A stretch of 26,835 nt of DNA from Methanoregula sp. (GTDB lineage Archaea; Halobacteriota; Methanomicrobia; Methanomicrobiales; Methanospirillaceae): assembly GCA_023228295.1 (NCBI GenBank), contig JALOBP010000037.1, positions 1-26,835 on the forward strand, read 5' to 3'. Shown here in pieces: positions 14,902 through 23,716 of the stretch. Every line of letters begins with the position of its first letter. Positions within the stretch are counted from its first letter, which is position 1. A model generated the notes under the pieces. It was not told the origin of the DNA, ran no database searches, and saw only the letters and a list, made by a program, of their open reading frames with translations. The position numbers and the translations under genes are program-made.

Positions 14902-16857
14902 ATGAGTGGAAAATCCCCCCCCGGTTCTCCTGCACCTGCACCTGCACCTCCTGTCACGGATCCGCCAGGACGGGGCCATGTGGTGGATATGATGGAATTA
15001 CTTAATCTGGATAACCTGGGGGCCCGTGAGATCCGGCCCGGCCTCCTGGATTTCGGGCTGCTGCTGCCCGGCATTTCACCGGATGATGGGTATGCCCTCT
15101 CGGTAAGGATCATTCATCAGCACGATCAGTTCCTTCAGGATATCCCGCCGTCGGATTTTCACATGTCCCATGGGATGGATCCGGTGTACGGCGATTACTG
15201 GTCCACAAAAGTCCCTGTCGATACCCGCGATAAACCCACGAAAAAATCCGCGTGGGGGTTGGCGGGAAGGTACGTGTACCGGTATGTCCTGAAAAATTCC
15301 AGAAAAAAGATCGATCTCGACTGGATCATCGATCCTTTTGCCCGGGAATTCGGGACCGGCAAACTCTCGGCAATCACGGTCGGGTACAAACCGTATGCCT
15401 GGAGCGATGCCGAGAATGACTGGAAGACGCCGGCTCTCGAGGACCTGGTAGTGTACGAGCTGATGATCAGCGAATTCGGCGGGAGCATTGACGAAGCGGT
15501 ACTCCGGCTTGATTACCTTGCTGACCTCGGTATCACCTGCATTGAAGTGATGCCGGTGTCCAATACCGCTAATACCGTGGACTGGGGGTACATGCCCACC
15601 GGGTATTTCGGTGTCGACGAACGGTTCGGGAAACGGAAGGACTTCCAGAGTTTTGTCGATAATGCACACCAGCAGGGCATTGCGGTGATCCTTGATGCGG
15701 TCTACGGGCATACGGACGAATGTTTTCCCTATGCGTACGTATACGATGCGGTTTCCCCCGGTTCAGAAAACCCGTTCATCGGCCTTACTGCCGCAAGTTA
15801 CGTTGGGAAAAGCACCAATTTTCACAAGAAGTTTACCCGTGACTTTTTTTTCACGGCCAACATGTTCTGGCTTGACCGTTTCCATGTCGATGGGTTCCGG
15901 TATGATTGTGTTTCTGAATATTATGACGGGCCTGAGGGAGATGGCTATGCAAACCTGGTATACAACACGTACCGGGCAACAAACGCCGCCATGGCCTCCG
16001 GCGGTCACTGGCAACGGTTTTTCCGTGGGGATGAGTTTAACCTTATCCAGTGTGCAGAAAAACCGGAAAGTCCCGGTGAATTTCTTGAAAAGACCTACAG
16101 CAATACGGCCTGGCAGAGTGCCACGCTCAATGCTGCGGAGAACGTGGCACGGGGTCACCCGGAAAACCTGACCGGTTTAGGCCACAGTCTTGGCCTGATC
16201 TGCTGCCCGGAAGTCATTACCTGCAATACCGACACTCTTAAAAAAACCGCATTCCAGTATATCGAGAACCATGACAGTTCCCGTTTTATCTGCAATTTCG
16301 GCATGACCCGGGATCCAGACGAACTGATGCGGGAAGGGGACCGGTCATTGTGTGACCGGGTCCGGCCTTACCTGATCGGCCTTATCCTGGCAAAAGGGAT
16401 CCCCCTGTTATGGCAGGGCCAGGAATTCGGGGAGAATTATTCTGTACCGGCTCCGTTTACCGGCAGGGGGCGGGTCCACATCTTCAGACCTATGCGCTGG
16501 GATTATTTCTACACGGCGGAAGGAAAATCTCTTGTGTGCCTTGTCAGAAAACTCCTCCAGATCCGGAAAGGGAATGCCCGGTTCCGGCATGGTGAGCACT
16601 ACTTCTACAACCATCATGACAACTACCAGTCAAAAAACGTACTGCTCTTCTCGCGGAGCGACCACGATGCCTTTTCCCTGATTGCCCTCAACTTCAGCGA
16701 TCATGAACAGAAGGTCTGGTTCACCTTCCCGCACAGCGGGAATTACCAGGAAGAGATCCATGGTGAAGCCACCCTGTCCGTGGTTGTTGCGGACCAGAGT
16801 CATGAACTAATCATTCCCCGCCATGATGGGCGGGTCTGGTCCACGGCCATCCGGTAA
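14902..16857 (+). CDS. GH13 family glycoside hydrolase (trehalohydrolase/branching-enzyme-like)
   Basis: 651 residues. An N-terminal carbohydrate-binding-like region (about 30-165) precedes the TIM barrel beginning VVYELMISEFGG (183-194). The GH13 regions are DAVYGH (265-270), GFRYD with the nucleophile Asp335, acid/base Glu386 in CAEKPE, and ENHDS with Asp458. The subfamily looks like malto-oligosyltrehalose trehalohydrolase, branching enzyme or related alpha-glucan enzymes; which one cannot be fixed by eye. It would act on intracellular alpha-glucan, since no signal peptide is seen. The first 29 residues are a Pro/Ala stretch (codon repeat cacctg); an alternative ATG at 14989 with GGTGG close upstream would skip it. 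The gene stands alone; no maltodextrin or trehalose neighbours are in the window. Confidence 0.85.
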   Translation: MSGKSPPGSPAPAPAPPVTDPPGRGHVVDMMELLNLDNLGAREIRPGLLDFGLLLPGISPDDGYALSVRIIHQHDQFLQDIPPSDFHMSHGMDPVYGDYWSTKVPVDTRDKPTKKSAWGLAGRYVYRYVLKNSRKKIDLDWIIDPFAREFGTGKLSAITVGYKPYAWSDAENDWKTPALEDLVVYELMISEFGGSIDEAVLRLDYLADLGITCIEVMPVSNTANTVDWGYMPTGYFGVDERFGKRKDFQSFVDNAHQQGIAVILDAVYGHTDECFPYAYVYDAVSPGSENPFIGLTAASYVGKSTNFHKKFTRDFFFTANMFWLDRFHVDGFRYDCVSEYYDGPEGDGYANLVYNTYRATNAAMASGGHWQRFFRGDEFNLIQCAEKPESPGEFLEKTYSNTAWQSATLNAAENVARGHPENLTGLGHSLGLICCPEVITCNTDTLKKTAFQYIENHDSSRFICNFGMTRDPDELMREGDRSLCDRVRPYLIGLILAKGIPLLWQGQEFGENYSVPAPFTGRGRVHIFRPMRWDYFYTAEGKSLVCLVRKLLQIRKGNARFRHGEHYFYNHHDNYQSKNVLLFSRSDHDAFSLIALNFSDHEQKVWFTFPHSGNYQEEIHGEATLSVVVADQSHELIIPRHDGRVWSTAIR

Positions 16858-16867
16858 CCATCCGGAT

Positions 16868-16883
16868 CCGGATCTATATCCGG
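16868..16883. terminator. Hairpin between convergent genes
   Basis: CCGGAT (16868-16873), loop CTAT, ATCCGG (16878-16883) is a perfect 6-bp stem in the 16-bp gap and the last codons of the minus-strand MFS gene. It may end transcription from both sides. Confidence 0.4.
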
Positions 16884-18007
16884 TTATCCGCTTTTTTCCC
16901 GAAGGTTTTCCACGGGTACGGCAGAAGGGCCATGAGGATGACGGCACCGATGATCGGCAGGGGGATCGTGCTGATGGCTGCCGCAAGCGAGTAGTGGTCG
17001 GCGATTATACCGTTGACGGCAACGCCAAGGCCGCCAAATCCGATGGCAAGTCCGAGCATCATTCCCGATGCGAGCCCGATATTTCCAGGCAGGAGTTCAT
17101 GCCCCATCGCCACGGCAACCGAGAATGTTGACCAGAGGCAGAACCCGAAGCAGAGCAGGGCGATGATCTGGATAATCCCCGATGTTACAAAGAACAGGTA
17201 GAAGCACGGGATCGCACCTGCAAGGACAAAGACTATGAATTCCTTCCTGCCGAACCGGTCCGAGATCCTCCCTCCAGCAACCTGCCCGGCAACACCCGTG
17301 AGGAGCATGAGGGTCAAGACGATGCTCGCCGTCACGAGTTCGTAACCTTGTGAGACGAGATACGTCGGGATGTAGGTTATGGCAGCAAAAACTGCCCATG
17401 CCCGGAGGATGGAGGCGCACATCAGGATAATAAACGGCCATTTCGATGAAACCGCGTGTGCTGCAGTTGCCTGGATTGCATGGGCAGCTTTTGCCGCTGC
17501 AATCCCGCCCGGCAGGATGATCCTGAGGACAAAGACCATAACTATCGCAGGGATGATAAGGAAGAGGAGCCCGGGAAGCTTGAGCCAGAATACGAGGGCT
17601 CCGGCCAGGACCGGACCAATAGCGTATCCGAAATTTCCCCCGACTACGAAATACGAGGTGATCCTGCCCCGGTTCTCGCTGGTACAGAGCCGGCTCACCA
17701 GGCTGAGCGCGGTTGGGTGGAAACAGGAATGGCCGAGTGCAGCAATGATGGCAAAGGCCATGATCAGGTAGTAATTCTGTGCGATTCCCATGAGGGCGAC
17801 AAAGATCGCACTGATGAGGATGCTTGCGCTCACGCTTATCGTGAGGCCTTTTGTGTCTGAGAGCCACCCGATCACCGGCTGAGTGAAGGAAGATGTGACG
17901 TTGTAGGCCGTAACAAGGAGCCCTGCGGCAAGGTAGGAGTACCCGTTCTGGGCAATCAGGAGCGGCAGGATGGCGGGAAGCACCGGCATGTAGATGTCGG
18001 TGATCAT
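16874..18007 (-). CDS. MFS transporter, fosmidomycin-resistance (Fsr)-like
   Basis: 377 residues from the first ATG at 18007, with about 11-12 hydrophobic segments. Signs of the Fsr-like group are MITDIYMPVLPAILPLL, GWLSDTKG between TM2 and TM3, GHSCFHPTALSLVSR and, in the second half, GGRISDRFGRKEF. The frame stays open upstream through VKKTITGLAAAH, which looks like the true beginning of TM1, but no ATG, GTG or TTG was found there, so the N-terminus is unsettled. It is the last gene of the ppsA-led operon, 53 bp after the methyltransferase stop. Substrate unknown; drug or metabolite efflux is typical. Confidence 0.8.
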   Translation of the reverse strand: MITDIYMPVLPAILPLLIAQNGYSYLAAGLLVTAYNVTSSFTQPVIGWLSDTKGLTISVSASILISAIFVALMGIAQNYYLIMAFAIIAALGHSCFHPTALSLVSRLCTSENRGRITSYFVVGGNFGYAIGPVLAGALVFWLKLPGLLFLIIPAIVMVFVLRIILPGGIAAAKAAHAIQATAAHAVSSKWPFIILMCASILRAWAVFAAITYIPTYLVSQGYELVTASIVLTLMLLTGVAGQVAGGRISDRFGRKEFIVFVLAGAIPCFYLFFVTSGIIQIIALLCFGFCLWSTFSVAVAMGHELLPGNIGLASGMMLGLAIGFGGLGVAVNGIIADHYSLAAAISTIPLPIIGAVILMALLPYPWKTFGKKADNRI

Positions 18008-18060
18008 GTGGGCAGCGGCAAGGCCGGTGATTGTCTTTTTGACGCTGCCGGAGCTTTCGG

Positions 18061-18675
18061 TTACACAATCCGTTTCAGTCGTAGTATCTCGACCTCGATC
18101 TCCTGCACGTCTTTTGTATGGAAGGCAAAGGTGCGCTTTATCGGAAACGCCCCGCCGACCTTCTCGGTGATTTCCGCTCTCTGTGCAGTGTAGGCTTTTA
18201 CAAATTGGGTTGAGCCTGCATTAAAGATGCTGTAGTTGAGCGGGGCAAGGGTAAGGGCGCTGTCGATGAACGGGCGGTCAGCATGCGCCTTCTGCGCCCC
18301 GAACGGCGGGTTCATGACAACCGTGTCGCAGGCACCGATCCGTTCCCGTAACCCGCCCTCCTGCAGGTCCATGGCAAGGAAGGTCACTTCAGCGTCAAGA
18401 AGGGCTGCATTTTCCCGGGCCACAACAAGAGCCTTCTCATCGATATCCACGCCCGTCACCGATTCAGCCCCGAGAAGCGCCGCGCCGATGGCAAGCACTC
18501 CTGTCCCGCATCCGAGGTCGCAGACGCGTTTCCCTTCGATGTCGCCCTTCATGAGGGCATGGAAAAGGAGGCGGGCTGCAAGCGGCGCCGGTGTCTGGTA
18601 CTGTTCGAGGGCTGCCCGGGGGCGGGTGAACCCGGCAAGGCGCTGGAGCATCATCTCGAGGTTCTTGAGTTTCAT
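18061..18675 (-). CDS. METTL5-like N6-adenine methyltransferase
   Basis: A 204-residue Rossmann methyltransferase. The SAM motif is DLGCGTG (53-59), VDIDEKAL follows at 76-83 and the catalytic NPPF is at 122-125, which marks N6-adenine or amino-group methylation. Length, the N-terminal KLKNLEMMLQRLAGF and QYQTPAPLAARLL agree with the archaeal/eukaryal METTL5 family, which in eukaryotes methylates an rRNA adenine. Its target here is probably rRNA (inference). It overlaps the dph2 stop by 4 bp, so translation is coupled. Confidence 0.85.
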   Translation of the reverse strand: MKLKNLEMMLQRLAGFTRPRAALEQYQTPAPLAARLLFHALMKGDIEGKRVCDLGCGTGVLAIGAALLGAESVTGVDIDEKALVVARENAALLDAEVTFLAMDLQEGGLRERIGACDTVVMNPPFGAQKAHADRPFIDSALTLAPLNYSIFNAGSTQFVKAYTAQRAEITEKVGGAFPIKRTFAFHTKDVQEIEVEILRLKRIV

Positions 18676-19619
18676 GGGATCTCGTCGATTGCGTAGTGCT
18701 CCCAGTCACGGGCTCCGCAGAGGATCTCGAACTCCTGTGGGGAGAGGACGGGCACCGGGAACCGGATCTGGTCGTCGTAGGCAAGCCGCGGGCAGGCCGT
18801 GTTCACATACGCGGCAAACCCGAGATTGAGGAGCTCGTCCGGGCTCACTTCCTGCATGGTCACGATCACGGCATGGCGGGAGAGGGCAGCGAGCCTCCTC
18901 GCAAGCTCCATCCGGTGCTGGCCGCTCTTGGTGCTGACGATGATGCCCACACTCTCTGCACCCCGGGATTTCTCAATTACAGCGAAGCGCCGCCGCAGTA
19001 GGGAATCACCGCTCACTTCCTGAACATTTCCGGCCAGTGGGTCGAATGCCACGACTCTTGCCTTTGTGGAGAGGGCGATGCCGATCGGGTGGAAGAGCCC
19101 GGTGCCGACAAAGAGGATCTCGTCCGCAGCCGTATCTCTTGCCGTGGTAAAACAGCAGCCGAGCACCTGGCCCCGGAGGGGTGTGCGCCCGCTCCCGTCT
19201 GCAACCCGTACATCAATCCCCCGGCCTTTCAGGAATGTCTCCATCGCGGGGATAAGGTGGACGTGCTGGACGGTGGTGACCAGGCCAACGGTCTTTCCTT
19301 TCAGGAGCAAGAGGGCCTTTTCCAGCACCGCAACATCGAAATCCACCTCGTACGGCACGAAAATGACCCGGTCCTGCACATCGACCGGGGCATGGCCAAT
19401 GTGGACGAGCACGTCGGCATGTCCAAGGGTATCGAGCGCAAGGTCGCAGGCGCCGTAGCAGGGGTCGCCGCTGACAATCACCTCAAACCCGGCGTCCTTC
19501 AGGGCACCGGTATATTCCGCAGTTTTGCGCTTGAGCCCTGCCGGAAACTGGAGGGCGACAGACTTTGCCCCCCGCTGTTTCAGCTGATCGATCAGGTCAG
19601 ATGTAGCGCTTGACAACAT
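18672..19619 (-). CDS. dph2: 2-(3-amino-3-carboxypropyl)histidine synthase, Dph2
   Basis: A 315-residue protein of the archaeal Dph2 (Dph1/Dph2) family. It transfers the 3-amino-3-carboxypropyl group of SAM to a histidine of elongation factor 2, the first step of diphthamide synthesis, by a non-classical radical SAM reaction. Three separated Cys positions bind the [4Fe-4S] cluster: GDPCYGACD (Cys54/58), LGCCFTT (Cys155/156) and NTACPRL (Cys276). The N-terminus VALQFPAGL and HIGHAPVD are family markers. The start overlaps the end of hpt by 23 bp. Confidence 0.93.
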   Translation of the reverse strand: MLSSATSDLIDQLKQRGAKSVALQFPAGLKRKTAEYTGALKDAGFEVIVSGDPCYGACDLALDTLGHADVLVHIGHAPVDVQDRVIFVPYEVDFDVAVLEKALLLLKGKTVGLVTTVQHVHLIPAMETFLKGRGIDVRVADGSGRTPLRGQVLGCCFTTARDTAADEILFVGTGLFHPIGIALSTKARVVAFDPLAGNVQEVSGDSLLRRRFAVIEKSRGAESVGIIVSTKSGQHRMELARRLAALSRHAVIVTMQEVSPDELLNLGFAAYVNTACPRLAYDDQIRFPVPVLSPQEFEILCGARDWEHYAIDEIP

Positions 19620-20145
19620 GCACCTTTTCGTCCACCTCGATCTTCACGAGGGGTTTGTAGGGACGCCCGATGTCGGGATCGCCCCGCTGGATGGCGATGC
19701 ACACATCGACAACCTCTGCACCCGCGACTTCGAGCGCCTTCAGGAGGGCAATCATCGTGCCGCCCGTGCTGACCACGTCGTCGATGATAACGACCCGGTC
19801 ACCCTTGTAAACCCCGTTCAGGTACAGCTCGCCTTTTGAGTAGCCGGTGGTCTGGTGGACGGGCACTTCGTGGGGAAGGTTGTAGACCCGTTTCCGCATA
19901 ACCGTCATCGGGATGTCGGTCATGATCGAGAGGACGGAGCCGATATGGATGCCCATCGCCTCCACGACAACGATCTTATCCACATTATTCAGATCCATCA
20001 CCTTGATCATGGCGGTTGCCACGTCGCGGAGGAGGGCGGGGTCGACGATCGGTACGCCATCGGTGATCGGATGGATGAAATAGTTGTATTCCCCCCGCTT
20101 CACCATGGGGCAGGTTTCTAAGGATTCTACGAGTCTGTCAAGCAT
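19597..20145 (-). CDS. hpt: Hypoxanthine/purine phosphoribosyltransferase
   Basis: 182 residues from the start at 20145 (MLDRLVESLE), the usual archaeal Hpt beginning; an ATG at 20157 adds four residues. The PRPP-binding loop is VVIIDDVVSTGGT (118-130) and NYFIHPITDGVP (21-32) is typical of archaeal Hpt. It converts free purine bases with PRPP to nucleotides in the salvage pathway. The gene lies between mfnA and dph2 with overlapping ends. Confidence 0.9.
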   Translation of the reverse strand: MLDRLVESLETCPMVKRGEYNYFIHPITDGVPIVDPALLRDVATAMIKVMDLNNVDKIVVVEAMGIHIGSVLSIMTDIPMTVMRKRVYNLPHEVPVHQTTGYSKGELYLNGVYKGDRVVIIDDVVSTGGTMIALLKALEVAGAEVVDVCIAIQRGDPDIGRPYKPLVKIEVDEKVHVVKRYI

Positions 20146-21244
20146 TAAAATCACCAATGTCGCGTAAGAACGCCTCGATACGGTCGGCGTGGACGTGCGG
20201 CATGCAGACGATCCGCAGGTGTTTCCGGCACGTCCACGAGACCTTCCACGGAGCGGGGATTCGTCTTTCTTCGCAGACGAACGTGGCTACGTTCACGTCC
20301 GGGGTCGCCGCCCGCGGGATGCCAATCGTCTCCATGCCGGCAATGAGCCGTTCGGTATTTTTCATGCAGCCGGCAACGACCGCCTTCATCCCCTCAACCC
20401 CGAGGTAGTCCATAACTGCAAGGGCCGCGGCAACGGGAGCGCCGGGCCGGGTGCCGCCCAGGGTGTATTCCTGTTTTACCGTGAGGTAGGGGGTATCGAT
20501 GTTCAGGGTGTTGAGTATTTCTTTATCCCGGGTGATGAGGCAGCCGGCAGGGATCGTGCTCATCCCCATCTTGTGCGGGTCGACTGCGATGGTCGTTACG
20601 CCCCTGAGCGTGAAGTCGAAGGGTATTGGACGGTTGAGGAACGGGATGACCATGCCGCCGAACGCCGCGTCAACGTGGAAGAAGAGATCGTGCTGGCATG
20701 CGATCTTCGCGAGATCGGCAATGGGGTCCACCATGCCGTATTCCGTGGTGCCGGCAACGCCGACAAGGGCAACGGTGTTCTTATCGATGAGTTCTGCTGC
20801 CCTGTCCGCATCCATCCGGTGATCAGTGGTGAGGGGCGCCTTGCGTATCTCAAGGCAAAGGATGTCGCATGCTTTCTTGAACGAGAAGTGGGCAGATGCC
20901 GGGACGATAACATTGGGCTTTGCGACATCGTGCCGGAGAGCTTTTGCCAGCCGGAGCGCCTGGATGTTGGATTCCGTGCCGCCACTCGTGGCATAGCCGC
21001 CGGCATCCGGGCAGTGGAATAGGTCACCAAAACGTTTGATCAACAGTTTTTCAAGAGCGGTTGTACCGGGGAAAAGGCCGGGATCCCCAAGGTTCGTCTC
21101 CATGAACATGCAGTGCGCCCGCACGGCAACGCTGTGGGGGATGGTGCACATGGAGCTGAAAATGTAATCGTGATCGAGATCCTCATTCTTCGTTTCCGCA
21201 AAAAAGGTGAAGAGTTCCTCTTCAGATCTGCCCTTATTCAGCAT
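20138..21244 (-). CDS. mfnA: L-tyrosine (or L-aspartate) decarboxylase MfnA
   Basis: 368 residues from the ATG at 21244 (MLNKGRSEEELF), the family's usual start; an upstream ATG at 21265 is possible. A PLP enzyme: the Schiff-base Lys is in DPHKMG (Lys225), with HVDAAFGG as the PLP-contacting segment before it and ETNLGDPGLFPGT and ATSGGTESN as group II decarboxylase markers. MfnA makes tyramine for methanofuran; some archaeal homologues decarboxylate aspartate to beta-alanine for coenzyme A. Its presence points to a methanogen. Overlaps ppsA by 11 bp and hpt by 8 bp. Confidence 0.93.
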   Translation of the reverse strand: MLNKGRSEEELFTFFAETKNEDLDHDYIFSSMCTIPHSVAVRAHCMFMETNLGDPGLFPGTTALEKLLIKRFGDLFHCPDAGGYATSGGTESNIQALRLAKALRHDVAKPNVIVPASAHFSFKKACDILCLEIRKAPLTTDHRMDADRAAELIDKNTVALVGVAGTTEYGMVDPIADLAKIACQHDLFFHVDAAFGGMVIPFLNRPIPFDFTLRGVTTIAVDPHKMGMSTIPAGCLITRDKEILNTLNIDTPYLTVKQEYTLGGTRPGAPVAAALAVMDYLGVEGMKAVVAGCMKNTERLIAGMETIGIPRAATPDVNVATFVCEERRIPAPWKVSWTCRKHLRIVCMPHVHADRIEAFLRDIGDFNA

Positions 21245-23525
21245 CCTTTGATCTCGCCGCTTCAAGGATTATCCGCTTCTCTGTGCGGGCAACAGTCTCG
21301 CGGATCTTGGCGATGGCGTCGATATTGGCCGAGATGCTCGTGATACCGTGCTCGACAAGCCACCTGGCCATCTTCGGGTCCGAGCCTGCCTGCCCACAGA
21401 TGGAACACTCGATATTGTAGGCCCGGCATGTCTGGATTGCGTTGTGGATTAGGGAGAGGACGGCCGGGTGCTGGGGATTGTACATGTCGGCCACGTTCTC
21501 ATTGTTCCGGTCGATGGCGAGGGTGTACTGGATCAGGTCGTTGGTGCCGAACGAGGCGAATTTTATTCCGGCCTGGATAAAGTCCTCGATCATGATCGCG
21601 CTCGAGGGGATCTCGATCATAATGCCAAGGGTGACATTCTTGACGTCAACTCCCCAGCCCCGCATCATCTCTTTTCCCTGGATGAACTGGTCCGGGTGGG
21701 AGACCATCGGGAACATCATTCCGAGGTTATCGTAGCCCTCTTTCCAGAGGCGTTTGAATGCTTCAACCTGGAGCCGGAACTGGTCCGGGCTCTGGAGGTC
21801 GCGGCGGATACCCCTCCAGCCGAGCATCGGGTTGTGCTCGTGGGGTTCGTTCTCACCGCCCGCCATGTTCCGGAACTCGTCGGTCGGGGCATCGAGGGTC
21901 CGCACCCAGACGGGTTTGCCCGGGAACGCGTCGAGCACGGTCTTGATGCCGTCGTGGAGTTCGGTTACGAACATCTCTTCCTTGTGGTTTGCGATGAACC
22001 AGCCGGGAGTCTTGTTTAAGCCCAGGATGAGGTGCTCGATCCTGAGGAGGCCTACGCCGTCGGCACCCGTAGCAGCCGCCCGCTTTGCTGCCTCGGGAAT
22101 GGAGACATTGACCTTGACGCTCGTTGCGGTGATGATCGGCGCAGTGGCAACGGCAACGGCCTGTGCGGCTGCCGCAGCCTGTGTCGGGGCAGAAGTTGCA
22201 AATGTACCCTCGTAGACATGCCCCTTCTCGCCGTCTACAGTGACGACCTGATCATTCCGTAACATGTTTGTTGCGGTCTTGGTGCCGACAACCGCGGGGG
22301 TGCCCAGTTCCCGGCTCACGATTGCTGCATGGCATGTCATCCCGCCCTCGTCTGTGACAATTGCCGCAACCTTTCGCATGGCCGGTACCATGTCCGGGTT
22401 GGTCATTTTTGTTACGAGAATATCGCCTTCCTTTACTTTCCCGACATCCCGCACGTCCCGTATGATGACGACTTTACCCGAGGCAATGCCGGGAGCTGCT
22501 CCCTGACCCTTGAGGAGGAGCTTTGCGCTGGTTTTCTTGTCTGACACGTCCTGCACCTCTTTCTTGTTGCCGATGGTGGTAATCGGGCGTGACTGGAGGA
22601 TATATATCGTCTGGCCGACAATGCCCCATTCAACATCCTGTGGAATGCCATAGTGGTCTTCGGCAATCTTGCCATACATGGCGATCTTTGCCACCTCGGC
22701 TTCCGAGAGCACCTGCGCGTCCTGCCGTGCACCCACGACATCGACGACTTTCGTGCCATGTTCGCCATCGGCGATGATCTCGACTTTCTTGTTGGCGATG
22801 AACGTGTCCACAACCTTCTCGGTCTTCTGGTCAAAGACGTAGTTGTCGGGAGAAACAGTTCCTGATACAACCGCCTCGCCCAGTCCCCATGAGCCTTCTA
22901 TGATAGATTTGGGCTCTCCGGTAATCGGGTGGGACGTGAACATCACGCCGGCCTTCTCTGAGTGGACAAGCTGCTGGATCACAACAGCAATGTTTACCGT
23001 ATTGTCATCAAAGCCCTGCTTGGCCCGGTAATAGATCGCCCGGGCGCCGTACAGTGAGGCCCAGCATCTCTGGACTGAATCCAGAAGCGCAGCCTCGCCC
23101 TTGATATTGAGGTAAGTCTCCTGCTGGCCGGCGAAACTCGCATCAGGCAGGTCCTCAGCGGTGGCGCTGGACCGGACTGCAACGATGAGGTCCTTTGCTG
23201 ACATCTTCCTGTAGGCTTTCTTGATGTCGTCCCGGATGGCGACTGGCATCTTCGCCTTTATGACCATGTCCTTTGCACCCTCAGCAGCTTTCTCAAGATC
23301 CTCGTTATTCTCGACATCGAGGTTCTGGTAGGATGAGAATATCTTCTGCTCGATTCCGGACTCGATAAGGAACCGGCGGAATGCCTGAGCGGTCACTACA
23401 AATGCCTTCGGGACCGGCAGGCCAAGGGATGCCATCTCGCCAAGGGATGCTCCCTTGCCCCCTACTGAGATGATATCCTCTTTCCGGATCTCCTCGAGCC
23501 ATAAAATATTGGGCACTTCTTTCAT
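21234..23525 (-). CDS. ppsA: Phosphoenolpyruvate synthase
   Basis: 763 residues, normal length for archaeal PEP synthase. The N-terminal ATP-grasp part has GGKGASLGEM and VAVRSSATAEDLPDASFAGQQ (116-136). The phosphohistidine domain contains GGMTCHAAIVS with His399, and the C-terminal PEP/pyruvate barrel ends with the catalytic Cys in CSICGQAGSDP. It makes PEP from pyruvate, ATP and water, feeding gluconeogenesis in autotrophic methanogens. First gene of the six-gene minus-strand operon. An Ala-rich linker (QAAAAAQAVAVATAP) joins the swivelling and barrel domains. Confidence 0.96.
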   Translation of the reverse strand: MKEVPNILWLEEIRKEDIISVGGKGASLGEMASLGLPVPKAFVVTAQAFRRFLIESGIEQKIFSSYQNLDVENNEDLEKAAEGAKDMVIKAKMPVAIRDDIKKAYRKMSAKDLIVAVRSSATAEDLPDASFAGQQETYLNIKGEAALLDSVQRCWASLYGARAIYYRAKQGFDDNTVNIAVVIQQLVHSEKAGVMFTSHPITGEPKSIIEGSWGLGEAVVSGTVSPDNYVFDQKTEKVVDTFIANKKVEIIADGEHGTKVVDVVGARQDAQVLSEAEVAKIAMYGKIAEDHYGIPQDVEWGIVGQTIYILQSRPITTIGNKKEVQDVSDKKTSAKLLLKGQGAAPGIASGKVVIIRDVRDVGKVKEGDILVTKMTNPDMVPAMRKVAAIVTDEGGMTCHAAIVSRELGTPAVVGTKTATNMLRNDQVVTVDGEKGHVYEGTFATSAPTQAAAAAQAVAVATAPIITATSVKVNVSIPEAAKRAAATGADGVGLLRIEHLILGLNKTPGWFIANHKEEMFVTELHDGIKTVLDAFPGKPVWVRTLDAPTDEFRNMAGGENEPHEHNPMLGWRGIRRDLQSPDQFRLQVEAFKRLWKEGYDNLGMMFPMVSHPDQFIQGKEMMRGWGVDVKNVTLGIMIEIPSSAIMIEDFIQAGIKFASFGTNDLIQYTLAIDRNNENVADMYNPQHPAVLSLIHNAIQTCRAYNIECSICGQAGSDPKMARWLVEHGITSISANIDAIAKIRETVARTEKRIILEAARSKDAE

Positions 23526-23554
23526 GCTCGCACCACTTATACTGTCGACTTCAG

Positions 23555-23565
23555 CAGTATAATAC
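23555..23565 (-). promoter_or_regulatory. TATA box of the ppsA operon
   Basis: On the minus strand ggtattatact lies about 35 bp upstream of the ppsA ATG, giving a very short leader. A second similar element (agtataagt) is nearer, at about 23536-23544. Confidence 0.5.
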
Positions 23566-23716
23566 CTATCACCGCGTTGCTAACGGAGCACTGCTGGATA
23601 AAACAGGAAAACCCGTCCCTGCCGGCGTCTCTCTCACGACCAGGCTATTCCCGCGACCCGCGCGAGGTAAAGAATAACCCTGATTAGGTATGGCGCAGAT
23701 AGTATATGGGTTTTTT

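Noticed and set aside
17097..18068. 323-codon minus-strand ORF overlapping the MFS gene
   Set aside because: Out-of-frame shadow (Cys/His/Pro/Arg-rich, no membrane segments) of the transporter; its TTG start near the methyltransferase stop does not rescue the MFS frame.
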